Source: CALAGB01 sp963789565 (GTDB taxonomy: Bacteria; Chloroflexota; Chloroflexia; Thermomicrobiales; Thermomicrobiaceae). From it: a DNA stretch of 64,000 nucleotides. Below are positions 16,102 to 25,246 of the stretch, one piece after another. The position numbers and the translations under genes were made by a program. A model generated the notes under the pieces. It saw nothing but the letters and a program-made list of their open reading frames with translations, was not told the DNA's origin and did not search any database. Location of the stretch: NCBI GenBank assembly GCA_963789565.1, contig CAWBKX010000002.1:1-64000 (forward strand). Direction: 5' to 3'. Position 1 is the stretch's first letter; each line of letters begins with the position of its first letter.

Positions 16102-17304
16102 CGCAGTGCGGAGAAATTCCGCGCTCCACATCCCCGCGCGACGCCGCACTTCGGACGGTATGGACGTGACCGAGTGCTCGCGCTCCTGCGTTTCGCCCCG
16201 ACCAGTCAGACAAAGTGCAATGTCCCCTTTGGTGAGGTCCAGGCGCTCACCTGGTGTCAGACGCACGACGACCGCGAATCCGTAATCGGCTCTGAGCATG
16301 GAGCGAACCTGAGCCGCTTCCAGCCTGGCGAGGGTGAGTGGCGCGTCCGGCTCGTTGGAGTCGACGCCGTTTACCGAGGCCGCATGACTGAAGGCGCGGG
16401 TGATCCCGCCTGCAAAATGCACCACCGCGGCCGGCTCCTCGGCGATCAACGATGTGATTCGTCCGCCCGCGCCAGCCTCACTGATCGCCAGCGTATCGCC
16501 AGATTCGACGATAGGGGCCAGAACAGCGGCGCCCAACGTCATTGGGTCTTCGCCGTATACACACGTGTCCAGGATTGTGCGTACCTCAACTTCAGTAAGT
16601 CGCACGGCTTTCTCGGCTGCTTCCCTATCCGACGATGCGGCAATGATGCGAATATGCACGCCGTCGTCTTTGGCGTAGGTTGCCACAACCGGATAACCGC
16701 GATGGATCACGTCGGCGATAGCGCGTTCAGCAGCCGACTCCCCGATGCCAATCGTTTTGAGGGTTTTGGAGACGTAAAACTGGTCGCCAAGACGGTGGGC
16801 GAGCCGAGGAACGGCCTGCTCGGCCCACATGCGGCGCATCTCACGTGGCACGCCCGGCATGGAGACGATCATCTTGTCTCCCCGCCGCGTGTACCAGCCG
16901 GGCGCGGTCCCCATCGGGTTGAGTAGGGCCTCGGCCGACGGAATGAGCCAGGCTTGTTTCGCGTTTTGCTCCGGCATAGGGATCGAACGAGAGCGGAAGA
17001 ACCTGGCTACCACCTCGAGCAGATCTGGGTCGACCGCTGCTTCTTCCCCAAGCAGTGCCGCGACGGACTCACGCGTTAGGTCATCGTCAGTCGGGCCGAT
17101 GCCACCCGTGGTGACGATGAGGTCGGCGTCCTCCCAGCCACGGCGCAAGACAGTGACGATGCGCTCCAAATTGTCGCCCACCTGGCTGACACCGACGAGC
17201 TCAATTCCAAGCGCCGACATCTCCTGCGCCAGGAATGTCGCGTTGGTGTCCGTGAGGAACCCTTCGGTCAGTTCGGACCCGATCGAAACGACTACAGCCC
17301 GCAT
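16072..17304 (-). CDS. cinA: CinA-like protein: MoCF domain with degenerate amidase domain
   Basis: 410 residues, ATG 17304. Residues about 1-170 are the molybdopterin-binding/CinA N-terminal domain ('IGSELTEGFLTDTN', 'VTTGGIGPTDDDLTRE', 'PGVPREM'). In CinA this part has ADP-ribose pyrophosphatase activity. Residues about 250-405 align with the CinA C-terminal PncC nicotinamide-nucleotide amidase domain, but its hallmarks have changed. The serine motif AES(C/L)TGG appears as ISEAGAGG, and the GGVVAY segment as GGITRAF. The amidase site is therefore probably inactive. Convergent with the glycosyltransferase, with a 30-base overlap. Confidence 0.85.
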   Translation of the reverse strand: MRAVVVSIGSELTEGFLTDTNATFLAQEMSALGIELVGVSQVGDNLERIVTVLRRGWEDADLIVTTGGIGPTDDDLTRESVAALLGEEAAVDPDLLEVVARFFRSRSIPMPEQNAKQAWLIPSAEALLNPMGTAPGWYTRRGDKMIVSMPGVPREMRRMWAEQAVPRLAHRLGDQFYVSKTLKTIGIGESAAERAIADVIHRGYPVVATYAKDDGVHIRIIAASSDREAAEKAVRLTEVEVRTILDTCVYGEDPMTLGAAVLAPIVESGDTLAISEAGAGGRITSLIAEEPAAVVHFAGGITRAFSHAASVNGVDSNEPDAPLTLARLEAAQVRSMLRADYGFAVVVRLTPGERLDLTKGDIALCLTGRGETQEREHSVTSIPSEVRRRAGMWSAEFLRTALMAEIASRT

Positions 17305-17499
17305 CCGTCATTGCCTTCCGGTCGATATGTTGGACATTCCGTATCACGCCGTACGGCGGATCATAGCATGCAAACGATCGAGCCGCTTGACATCCGTGGC
17401 TGTGGACAACCACAGCAATGTGAACCGGCCAAGAACGAGAAATCCGCACGTCAACGGCCGAATTCGACCGATTCCGTGCGGATCGTTGATGCGATGAAG

Positions 17500-17572
17500 T
17501 ACCCTCGGAGGGACTCGAACCCCCAACCCCTTGGTCCGAAGCCAAGTGCTCTGTCCGTTGAGCTACGAGGGC
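17500..17572 (-). tRNA. tRNA-Arg(UCG)
   Basis: On the minus strand: acceptor GCCCTCG with CGAGGGT (a G-U pair at 1-72), D arm GCTC/GAGC, anticodon stem TTGG/CCAA with loop CTTCGGA giving UCG, and T arm GGGGG-TTCGAGT-CCCTC. CCA is not encoded. Confidence 0.92.
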
Positions 17573-17731
17573 GCGTCGGCCGCGCCGACTGCAGCAAAGC
17601 GAAGGCAGTTCGGTGTGGCCAGCAAGGTTCAGTATAGCATAGGGGCGGGTATTTCGAAGCTGATGACTCAGTCCGTCAGGTCTGCGAGACAGCGAAACGG
17701 AAAGGGAAAAACGTGAGGGGAGCCGATATTC

Positions 17732-18397
17732 ATGCCTGAAGAAGACGGACGTTTGTGGCAGATCGGTGAGGAAGTCATCGGTCGCCTGGACGGCATCAAC
17801 TCGTTTCGGGAGCGCGCGTTGGCCGAGAGCCGTCGCGTGGTCCGTTTGAGTGCTAATGCGACGCGCGCCGTACATCGCAACGAGTTTGACACAGCCATCG
17901 AATTGCTCGAGGACGCGCGCGCCATGCGCGACTCGCTCGAAAAAGATCTGCACGACTACCCAAATCTTTACTGGACGGGCTACGTGCAGGACGCTCAAAA
18001 GGAGTATGCCGAGGCGCGCATTACGCTTGGCATCATCAGCCGACAAGGGATACCGACGCCCGACGCCCTGAACGTCGAAGATGCCGTCTTCCTCAATGGC
18101 CTTGGCGAGGCGGCGGGCGAACTCAGGCGCTACTCGCTCGACTCGATGCGCCGCCACGATCTGGCTCGCGCGTCCGAATTGCTTTCGGTGATGGATGAAA
18201 TCTACGACCTCCTCGTCTCGGTCGACTATCCCGACGCGGTGACAGGCGGCCTGCGCCGCACCACCGATATGGTGCGCGGAGTATTGGAGCGAACCAGGGG
18301 GGATCTCACTCAGGCGCTGCGGCAACGTGAATTGACCGACGCACTGTCTCATGCTGAGGATGTTTTGCGGGTGAGTCAGTCTTCAGGTGAGAACTGA
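17732..18397 (+). CDS. Translin family protein
   Basis: 221 all-helical residues, ATG 17732 (SD GGGGAG). The signature runs the whole length: 'RVVRLSANATRAVHRNEFD', 'YVQDAQKEYAEA', 'VFLNGLGEAAGELRRYSLD', 'MDEIYDLLVSVDYPDAVT' and 'LRRTTDMVRGVLERTRGDLT'. Translins bind single-stranded RNA or DNA and with TRAX form the C3PO nuclease. Bacterial and archaeal members are single proteins, and some keep acidic nuclease residues in the E-x2-E/D pattern, plausibly present here in the 'GEAAGELRR' and 'MDEIYD' helices. It stands alone between tRNA-Arg and a strong terminator. Confidence 0.85.
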   Translation: MPEEDGRLWQIGEEVIGRLDGINSFRERALAESRRVVRLSANATRAVHRNEFDTAIELLEDARAMRDSLEKDLHDYPNLYWTGYVQDAQKEYAEARITLGIISRQGIPTPDALNVEDAVFLNGLGEAAGELRRYSLDSMRRHDLARASELLSVMDEIYDLLVSVDYPDAVTGGLRRTTDMVRGVLERTRGDLTQALRQRELTDALSHAEDVLRVSQSSGEN

Positions 18398-18425
18398 ACC
18401 TGTTTTGAATCTACGCGTTGACTGA

Positions 18426-18467
18426 ATATGTGAGAGCCGCCGCTCGATTGCGGCGGCTCTCACATAT
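18426..18467. terminator. Bidirectional terminator between translin and secreted-protein genes
   Basis: A perfect 18-bp stem: ATATGTGAGAGCCGCCGC (18426-18443), loop TCGATT, and the complementary arm at 18450-18467. It separates convergent genes ending at 18397 and 18481 and can act in both directions, though no long U-run follows. Confidence 0.8.
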
Positions 18468-18480
18468 GTGTACATCGCTG

Positions 18481-19986
18481 CTACTGGGCTGGTGAGATTC
18501 CAATGCGGTACAGACCGGTTACCGACGGCGCATTGAAGACGGCTGAACCGTTCAACAAGATGTCGTAGGCGACGTCGTTCGAGACCGCGACTATTGGCGA
18601 TCCGTCGACCGCGGTCACGACCGCACTGCCGAATGTATCCGGCGGAACGTCGGTCGAAGGAATGTAGACGAAGTTGCTGCCGTGAGGCTGCACCAGAATG
18701 GAGAACGGACTCCCGGCCAGGTCTCCGCCTTCGTTGTAGACCGTGATCTCCACGGTGGCGGTGTTGTCACCGGCGTTGCTGACGTTGATGCCGGAGTTGT
18801 CGCTCAACGACCCGTCTTGCGATTGCTTGAAGACGAGCGGCACGGCGACGGTACTGTCCACTGCTGGAACGGCAAGATAGGAGATGGCGTCGTCGGAAGC
18901 GTATTTCACCTCATCCACCGCCACGGCTACCGGGACGTCTGATGCGATGATGGCGCTTCCTGTGAATCCGCTTTGATTGGGTGCGGTCGACGGCGTGTAG
19001 ACGTAATCAGATGAGAACGGGCCGACAATGAGCACATCGTCGTCACGCCCCGAGCCCGGATAGGAGATCGTGACGTTGGCGACCGCGTCGTTCGGGTTAG
19101 CCAGGTTGATGCCTGTGTTCCAACCGTTGTAGGCATTGAAGATGATCGGCGCTTGCAGTGGCGTCGGCCCAGTCGACTGAATCGACGCCTCGCCGCTGTT
19201 ATAGGTCGACGCGACGTTGATCATGGCCATGCCGGTCGATGCCTTTTCTCGTTGCACCATGGCGGCGATGTCGCCGTCCGACGTCACTTCAGCGAAGCCA
19301 ACGAATCCGTTGGAGCCGAGGGCGTCCAGCACGTCGATCGTCTGAGTGTGTCCAGCCTGCACCGCGACGGTCTCGGAGAAGATCGGCGTGCCGCTGCCAC
19401 CGCCGTTGTGGTACGGATAGATGCTCAGCTTGATGTTCTTGGCGTTCAGAGAATCGTAGTTCGAAAGACGCACGTACGAGTTCCACCCATTGTTCGTTTG
19501 AACGATCGGCAGGATCCAGTTGGGTTGGTTTATGGCGTCCACACCGGGAATACCGGAGTACCCGGTGATCACCGATGCACCGCTCGACCACGGTGCCTGA
19601 TCGAACGACCCACTCGCTTGTTTCACCACGACAGCCAAGGGGCATCCAGTCGATTGAATGCTCACTGCACCCCCTGGAGCAGGCAATCGAACATCTTCTG
19701 GTGATAAGTCGGAGAGTTGGTGTGGACCGATCTCGAACGAGTTGATGGTCGCCCAGCCGCCTGATTCAACCGGTACTGATATCTGGAAGTTGCAGAGCTG
19801 ATCCGTTGTGTTCTGCACCTCGATATGCCCATACCATGGCCCGAGCCCGCCGATCAGATCTCCGTTCGGTACCCATGGCAGTAGCACGGTTTCCGTGTCG
19901 GTAGCGGACGCCGTCGGAATTGACAGGATGAACGCGCTGACCACGAGCAGCAATGCGAGCAGTGCCCGAAGTCGATCGGATCCCAT
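18481..19986 (-). CDS. Secreted protein with repeated beta-sandwich modules
   Basis: 501 residues from ATG 19986, which has AAAGGGG at proper distance (an ATG five codons upstream does not). A signal peptide (LLALLLVVSAFILSIPTASA) is followed by at least four modules of about 110 residues. Each opens with a phrase such as 'NNGWNSYVRLSNYD', 'YNGWNTGINLANPND' or 'DNSGINVSNAGDN' and continues with beta strands (VTISYPGSG, VEITVYNEGG) and 'F(V/T)G.A(E/I)V' segments. No catalytic motif is seen. It resembles uncharacterised exported proteins of Chloroflexi and is probably a cell-surface or adhesive protein. Monocistronic between two strong terminators. Confidence 0.7.
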   Translation of the reverse strand: MGSDRLRALLALLLVVSAFILSIPTASATDTETVLLPWVPNGDLIGGLGPWYGHIEVQNTTDQLCNFQISVPVESGGWATINSFEIGPHQLSDLSPEDVRLPAPGGAVSIQSTGCPLAVVVKQASGSFDQAPWSSGASVITGYSGIPGVDAINQPNWILPIVQTNNGWNSYVRLSNYDSLNAKNIKLSIYPYHNGGGSGTPIFSETVAVQAGHTQTIDVLDALGSNGFVGFAEVTSDGDIAAMVQREKASTGMAMINVASTYNSGEASIQSTGPTPLQAPIIFNAYNGWNTGINLANPNDAVANVTISYPGSGRDDDVLIVGPFSSDYVYTPSTAPNQSGFTGSAIIASDVPVAVAVDEVKYASDDAISYLAVPAVDSTVAVPLVFKQSQDGSLSDNSGINVSNAGDNTATVEITVYNEGGDLAGSPFSILVQPHGSNFVYIPSTDVPPDTFGSAVVTAVDGSPIVAVSNDVAYDILLNGSAVFNAPSVTGLYRIGISPAQ

Positions 19987-20107
19987 ACATTCCCCTTTCA
20001 TCCCAGCGACGTCCGATTGGAGTCCCCAGTCTACTCGATAAACGTGCCGCGTGGACCGGTTGTCAACGTTGGGGGAAATTGGCGTACGGATGAGAGTTCA
20101 AAGAGGA

Positions 20108-20137
20108 ACGGCCGCCTCATTAAGTTGAGGCGGCCGT
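20108..20137. terminator. Terminator downstream of gcvP
   Basis: ACGGCCGCCTCA (20108-20119) pairs with TGAGGCGGCCGT (20126-20137) around a TTAAGT loop. The flanking ATTTCTT makes it stronger on the plus strand, but it lies directly downstream of the minus-strand gcvP. Confidence 0.8.
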
Positions 20138-20174
20138 ATTTCTTCGCGAACGGTCGTGTCGTGTCGTTTGACTG

Positions 20175-23105
20175 CTAGGCGTAGGCCTCGATCGGCTGAC
20201 ACGAGCAGACAAGGTTGCGATCGCCGTAGACGTTGTCGATACGGGCCACCGGCGGCCAGAACTTGTCACCCTTAAGCCACTCTGCCGGGTAGGCTGCCTT
20301 CTGTCGTGAATAGGGCCGGTTCCACTCGTCGCCAGTCACTTGCGCCGCTGTGTGTGGAGCGTGCTTGAGCACGTTGTCCTCACGGTCCGCCAGGCCAAGC
20401 TCGATTTCAGCGATCTCATTGCGGATGGCAATCATCGCGTCACAGAACTTGTCGAGCTCGTGCTTCGATTCGCTCTCGGTCGGTTCGATCATCATGGTGC
20501 CCGGAACCGGGAAGGAGACCGTCGGAGCGTGATAGCCGTAGTCCATCAGGCGCTTGGCTACGTCTTCGACCTCGACTCCGGTACGCTCCTTGAGTGGCCG
20601 AAGATCGACGATGCACTCGTGGGCCACCATGCCGTTCTTCCCTTTGTACAGGACCGGAAAGTGCGGGTCGAGCCGTTTGGCGATGTAGTTGGCGTTCAGG
20701 ATCGCGACCTGGCTGGCTTTCTTGAGCCCCGCTGCTCCCATCATCGCGATATAGCTGTACGGGATCGGCAAGATGCTCGGGCTGCCCCATGGCGCCGACG
20801 CGACTGGACCGATGCCTTCGCTCCCACCGGTCGCGATGACCGGATGCGACGGAAGATATGGCGCCAGATGCGACTTGACGGCGATTGGTCCCATGCCCGG
20901 TCCACCGCCGCCATGCGGGATGCAGAACGTCTTGTGCAGATTGAGGTGGCAAACGTCGGCGCCAAACTCTCCGGGCCGTGTCAAGCCAACTTGAGCGTTC
21001 ATGTTGGCGCCGTCCATGTAGACCTGTCCGCCGTGCTCGTGCACGACGTCGCAAATTTCGGTGATGGCTTCTTCAAAGACCCCGTGCGTGGATGGGTAGG
21101 TCACCATCAGCGCCGCCAGCCGATCGTTGTGCTCCTCGGCTTTGGCGCGCAGGTCGTCGATCTCGATGTTGCCGTTGGAATCGCAGGCGACCACCACAAC
21201 CTTCAGTCCGGCCATCACGGCGCTGGCTGGGTTGGTGCCGTGTGCGGACGACGGGATCAAGCAGACGTTGCGATCTCCCTGACCGCGATGCTCTTGGTAG
21301 CGCTTGATCACCAGTAGCCCGGTGTATTCACCCTGCGAACCCGCGTTGGGCTGCAGTGAGACCGCATCGAAACCGGTGATCTCGGCCAGCATTCCTTCGA
21401 GGCGGCTGGTCAGTTCGCCATAACCCGCGGCCTGCTCCACCGGAACGAAGGGATGGATTTTGCCGAACTCTGGCCAGGTAATGGGCTCCATCTCGGCCGT
21501 GGAATTGAGCTTCATGGTGCAGGAACCGAGCGGAATCATCGACGTCGTGAGCGAGAGATCCCGCTGCTGCAATCGGCTGATGTAGCGCAGCATCTCGGTC
21601 TCTGAGTGATAACTGTTGAAGACCGGATGGGTCAGATATGGCGTGTCTCGGGAAAGAACGGCGGGAATCGCGGTTTCGCTGCTCTGAACGAGCTCATCGA
21701 CCGTGAATTCGGGAGCACGTCCGCCGTTGAAGACTTCGAGCAGATCCTGCAGATCGCCAGCGTTGACCGTCTCGTCCAGTGCAATGCCCACCGTTTGGTC
21801 GTCGATCGGCCGCAGATTGATTTCGCGTGCTTCAGCCGCGCTCAGGATGTCTGAGGACTGCTTGTCGCCAAGCCCGACGCGCAAGGTATCGAAGTAGGTT
21901 CCCCCGACTTCGTAGCCAAGACGCGTCAATCCGGTTGCCAGAGCTGAGGTGGCGAGGTGGACGCGCTCAGCGATGCGCTTCAGGCCGTCAGGCCCGTGAT
22001 AGACGGCGTACATACCGGAAATGATCGCCAGCAGCACCTGGGCCGTGCAAATGTTGCTGGTCGCTTTTTCGCGGCGGATGTGCTGCTCACGCGTCTGCAG
22101 CGCCAACCGAACCGCCGGATGACCTTCGATGTCCTTGGAGAGACCGACGATTCGGCCCGGCATCTGCCGCTTGTAGGCGTCGCGGGTGGCCATATAGGCG
22201 GCATGCGGACCGCCGTAGCCCATCGGAACGCCAAATCGCTGCGTGTTGCCAACCACGATGTCCGCGCCGAATTCGCCCGGGGCCTTGAGCAGCAACAGAC
22301 TCAGGATATCTGCAGCGACCACGACGAGCGTGTTACTTTCGTGGGCTTTCGCGGCGAACTCGGAGTAATCGTAGATCGTTCCATCGGTGGCTGGGTATTG
22401 GAGAAGCGTGCCAAAGACTGGCGTGGAGAAATCGAACGTGCGGTGGTCGCCGACAATAACTTCGATGCCATGCGAGCGGGCTCGCGTCTTGACGACCTCA
22501 ATGGTCTGCGGGTGACACAGCTCGGAGACGAAGAAAGCTTCATCGAGATCCCGACCGCGTCCCTTCACGGCATAGCTGAGAGCCATGGCCTCAGCCGCGG
22601 CGGTGCCCTCATCAAGAAGAGAAGAATTGGCGATCTCCATGCCGGTGAGATCCGACACTACCGTCTGGAAATTGAGGAGCGCTTCGAGTCGTCCCTGCGC
22701 GATTTCAGCCTGGTAAGGAGTGTACTGCGTGTACCATCCCGGGTTTTCGAGAATGTTGCGCAGAATCACGGGTGGTGTGATCGTGTCTGAATACCCCATC
22801 CCGATGTAGCTGCGGAAGACCCGGTTCTTGTCGGCCATCCTGCGCATGTCGCCGAGAATCTCGTATTCGCTGCGACCATGCTCTCCGATGTTGGGATCGA
22901 CCTTATCGAAGGTCAATGGACGCGGCGTGCGAATCTGCTGTGGAATCGTGGCATCGATGAGGCCGTCGAGCGAGGCGAATCCGAGGAGATCGAGCATCTC
23001 CTTGATTTCATGCTCGCGCGGTCCAATATGCCGGGTTACGAATGAATCTGTATAATCGAGGCTCTTCATCTCCGCTGTACCCATCACTCCCGTTGGCTCA
23101 TCCAT
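20175..23105 (-). CDS. gcvP: Glycine dehydrogenase (decarboxylating), full-length P protein
   Basis: About 976 residues; starts are possible at GTG 23120 and ATGs 23105, 23084 and 23069, and none has an ideal SD. The protein is the fused type, with both halves in one chain. The N-terminal half begins 'DSFVTRHIGPREHE' and has 'SNICTAQVLLAI'. The C-terminal half carries the pyridoxal-phosphate lysine in 'HLNLHKTFCIPHGGGGPG'. GcvP decarboxylates glycine and passes the methylamine to lipoyl-GcvH in the glycine cleavage system. gcvT and gcvH are not adjacent. No glycine-riboswitch motif was seen upstream. Confidence 0.95.
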   Translation of the reverse strand: MDEPTGVMGTAEMKSLDYTDSFVTRHIGPREHEIKEMLDLLGFASLDGLIDATIPQQIRTPRPLTFDKVDPNIGEHGRSEYEILGDMRRMADKNRVFRSYIGMGYSDTITPPVILRNILENPGWYTQYTPYQAEIAQGRLEALLNFQTVVSDLTGMEIANSSLLDEGTAAAEAMALSYAVKGRGRDLDEAFFVSELCHPQTIEVVKTRARSHGIEVIVGDHRTFDFSTPVFGTLLQYPATDGTIYDYSEFAAKAHESNTLVVVAADILSLLLLKAPGEFGADIVVGNTQRFGVPMGYGGPHAAYMATRDAYKRQMPGRIVGLSKDIEGHPAVRLALQTREQHIRREKATSNICTAQVLLAIISGMYAVYHGPDGLKRIAERVHLATSALATGLTRLGYEVGGTYFDTLRVGLGDKQSSDILSAAEAREINLRPIDDQTVGIALDETVNAGDLQDLLEVFNGGRAPEFTVDELVQSSETAIPAVLSRDTPYLTHPVFNSYHSETEMLRYISRLQQRDLSLTTSMIPLGSCTMKLNSTAEMEPITWPEFGKIHPFVPVEQAAGYGELTSRLEGMLAEITGFDAVSLQPNAGSQGEYTGLLVIKRYQEHRGQGDRNVCLIPSSAHGTNPASAVMAGLKVVVVACDSNGNIEIDDLRAKAEEHNDRLAALMVTYPSTHGVFEEAITEICDVVHEHGGQVYMDGANMNAQVGLTRPGEFGADVCHLNLHKTFCIPHGGGGPGMGPIAVKSHLAPYLPSHPVIATGGSEGIGPVASAPWGSPSILPIPYSYIAMMGAAGLKKASQVAILNANYIAKRLDPHFPVLYKGKNGMVAHECIVDLRPLKERTGVEVEDVAKRLMDYGYHAPTVSFPVPGTMMIEPTESESKHELDKFCDAMIAIRNEIAEIELGLADREDNVLKHAPHTAAQVTGDEWNRPYSRQKAAYPAEWLKGDKFWPPVARIDNVYGDRNLVCSCQPIEAYA

Positions 23106-23289
23106 CGATGTACAGGACACGCATACCGCCTGAGAATCCCAGACGTGGCGCAGAATCCATCCGTCATGATACTACAGGTGCCTACTGACTCAATCCCGAT
23201 CGACTGATGCCGCCTCAAAGACCGAAACGCGCCCGAGGACGGCGTCGGGTCGGTGACACAGCGACGCCAATCCCAGCTTATATCCATGC

Positions 23290-23318
23290 TTGACAAACTA
23301 ATGACTTTAGCTTATGAT
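23290..23318 (+). promoter_or_regulatory. Strong sigma70-type promoter for the MBL-TetR-DUF2568 operon
   Basis: TTGACA (23290-23295), a 17-base spacer and TATGAT (23313-23318): a near-consensus pair. The predicted start is near 23325, giving a leader of about 40 bases before ATG 23365. Confidence 0.75.
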
Positions 23319-23364
23319 GCCCTCAACATAGCAGATAGAAACGCGTCAAACGTGAGGATGAACG

Positions 23365-24093
23365 ATGCGCAGTACTCAAATCAGCGACAACGCCACGCAG
23401 CTGACCCGATGGCCGTTACTCTTTCCAGTCAACGTCTATTTGGTGCGCGAGGATGATGGATTCACACTCATCGACACCGCGGTCGGCGGCAGCCAGAAGG
23501 GCATCCTCAAGATCGCCGCGGAACTTGGCGCACCCATCGTTCGCATTGTGCTGACTCACGCCCACGGCGATCATGTGGGGGCACTCGACGCACTGCATCA
23601 AGCATTGCCCGACGCTGAGGTGTTGACCACTTCTCGTACCGCACGATTTCTGACCGGTGACTTTTCGCTGGACCCCGACGAAGACCGCGGGAATCTGCCG
23701 GGCTCCTTCACCGCTCGCTGCACAGTGCCGGATCGGCATATCTCCGCCGGTGAGCGCATCGGTTCGATCGAGGTCATCTCCGCCCCCGGCCATTCTCCGG
23801 ATCACGTCGCCTTTCTCGACCTGCGCGACCGCACGTTGTTCGCCGGCGACGCGTTTCAGACCAGAGCCGGTATCGCAGTTTCAGGGACAGTCCGGCCCCT
23901 CTTCCCGTTTCCAGCCATGGCGACGTGGGACAAGGACATCGCCCTGCAAACGGCACGACAGCTGCAACAGCTCCTGCCGAGCCGCCTGGCAGTTGGTCAC
24001 GGCTCGTTCCTGGCGGATCCGAACGATCAAATTTCGCGCGCGATCAGCGACGCTGAGCGGCGCCTCAATGCGAAGGTTCGACATGCCAGCTAG
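23365..24093 (+). CDS. MBL-fold metallohydrolase
   Basis: 242 residues, ATG 23365 (SD GTGAGGA). The metallo-beta-lactamase signature 'THAHGDHVGAL' provides the H-x-H-x-D-H metal site. 'APGHSPDHVAF', 'LFAGDAF' and a final 'VGHG' supply the remaining ligands. It belongs to the glyoxalase-II-like/hydrolase group; the substrate cannot be told from sequence. It is the first gene of an operon with a TetR regulator (overlap of 11 bases) and a small membrane protein. The arrangement suggests a stress- or drug-responsive unit controlled by its own repressor. Confidence 0.85.
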   Translation: MRSTQISDNATQLTRWPLLFPVNVYLVREDDGFTLIDTAVGGSQKGILKIAAELGAPIVRIVLTHAHGDHVGALDALHQALPDAEVLTTSRTARFLTGDFSLDPDEDRGNLPGSFTARCTVPDRHISAGERIGSIEVISAPGHSPDHVAFLDLRDRTLFAGDAFQTRAGIAVSGTVRPLFPFPAMATWDKDIALQTARQLQQLLPSRLAVGHGSFLADPNDQISRAISDAERRLNAKVRHAS

Positions 24094-24661
24094 GGCTGGA
24101 CTGGACCGAGACTCGGTCGTTCGAGCGGCCGCGGATCTTCTCGATGAGGGGCCAGGGCATATGCTTACCCTGTCAGAGCTCGCGACGAAACTCGGCGTGA
24201 GAACTCCGTCCCTCTACAATCACGTCGAAGGGCTCGAGGATCTGTATCAGGCGGTTGCCCTGTACAGCACCCGCGAACTCGGTGCCTGCATCGGCCGAGC
24301 GGCAATCGGACGTGCAGGCGAAGACGCGATCTTCGCCATCGCGGATGCCTATCGTGGGTTTGCCATAGAAAAACCGAATCTCTATCTCACGTCGCAACGA
24401 GCTCCCGGCCCGGCGGAGCCATCGCGAGCGGCAGTGAGCGACGAAATTCTCGACGTGCTGCGTCGCGTGCTGGCGCCGTTCGCACTGCCGGAAGACGCCC
24501 AGATCCATGCCATGCGGGCTCTGCGTAGTTTGATTCATGGGTTCGTCTCGCTGGAACTGGTCGGGGGGTTCGGCATTCCAATCGACGTCGACCAGAGTTT
24601 CCACTTTCTGGTGGCGATGTACGCTGCCGGGCTGCGACGGGACGGAGAGCGAGGAACATGA
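24083..24661 (+). CDS. TetR family transcriptional regulator
   Basis: 192 residues; ATG 24083 lies inside the end of the MBL gene. The N-terminal HTH is clear: 'RDSVVRAAADLLDEGPGH', 'LTLSELATKLGVRTPSLYNH' and 'EDLYQAVALYSTREL'. The C-terminal ligand domain resembles the WHG/TetR_C_33 group ('ALRSLIHGFVSLELVGGFG', 'SFHFLVAMYAAGL'). It probably represses its own operon from the 23290 promoter; the ligand is unknown. Its stop overlaps the start of the next gene (ATGA). Confidence 0.85.
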   Translation: MPARAGLDRDSVVRAAADLLDEGPGHMLTLSELATKLGVRTPSLYNHVEGLEDLYQAVALYSTRELGACIGRAAIGRAGEDAIFAIADAYRGFAIEKPNLYLTSQRAPGPAEPSRAAVSDEILDVLRRVLAPFALPEDAQIHAMRALRSLIHGFVSLELVGGFGIPIDVDQSFHFLVAMYAAGLRRDGERGT

Positions 24662-25008
24662 TCGCTGTTAGGGGTGGAAATCTCGCACTGAGCTTTCTGA
24701 TCGAGCTCGGACTCCTTGCCGCTCTCGGCTACTGGGGCTACGAGTCGACGAGCAACTTCTGGCTAGGGGTCTTGCTCGGGATGCTCCTCCCAGTCATCGC
24801 GGCGGTCGTCTGGGGCGTCTTTATGGCCCCCAGAGCCTCCGTTCCGGTGCCGGAGCCATGGCATACGATCTTCGCGCTGGCACTCTTTGCGTTGGCGACA
24901 GCCGCCCTTTTCGCGTCAGGGCAGTCCGTACTCGCACTGGTATATGCGGTGCTTGTCCTGCTGAATCAAGCGGTCAGGTTCGCCGTGCGCCCTCGCCTTC
25001 AATCCTAG
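24658..25008 (+). CDS. YrdB family (DUF2568) membrane protein
   Basis: 116 residues, four predicted membrane helices (NLALSFLIELGLLAALGYW, FWLGVLLGMLLPVIAAVVW, TIFALALFALATAALFA, VLALVYAVLVLLNQAVRF). 'GxWGYxS' near residue 30 and the overall pattern match DUF2568/YrdB proteins. Function is unknown in the family. Start ATG 24658 overlaps the TetR stop, so the three genes are translationally coupled. It might be the membrane partner whose production the TetR protein controls. Confidence 0.75.
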   Translation: MIAVRGGNLALSFLIELGLLAALGYWGYESTSNFWLGVLLGMLLPVIAAVVWGVFMAPRASVPVPEPWHTIFALALFALATAALFASGQSVLALVYAVLVLLNQAVRFAVRPRLQS

Positions 25009-25246
25009 TCAGCCCCGTCTCCATGGCTACTCCTATTCCAGTCCGGCGTTCCCCACATGGCCACCGAGTCGTGCGTGAGCTTCGTCATTCACACGATCAG
25101 TCTCGCGAAGAGTTGGCTGGATCTGGCGACGATTCATGCGCGGTCACGCTCGCGATTCGTGGGTCGCTCACGGTCAAATTGGACTGCGTAGTTCTGTTAG
25201 AATCCAGCAATCGATGCAACTACGATCCTAGTCCTCAGGAGCAATG

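Noticed and set aside
23106..23289. Glycine riboswitch before gcvP
   Set aside because: No paired aptamer core or GGAGAG-type elements seen; the leader is short and overlaps several possible start codons.
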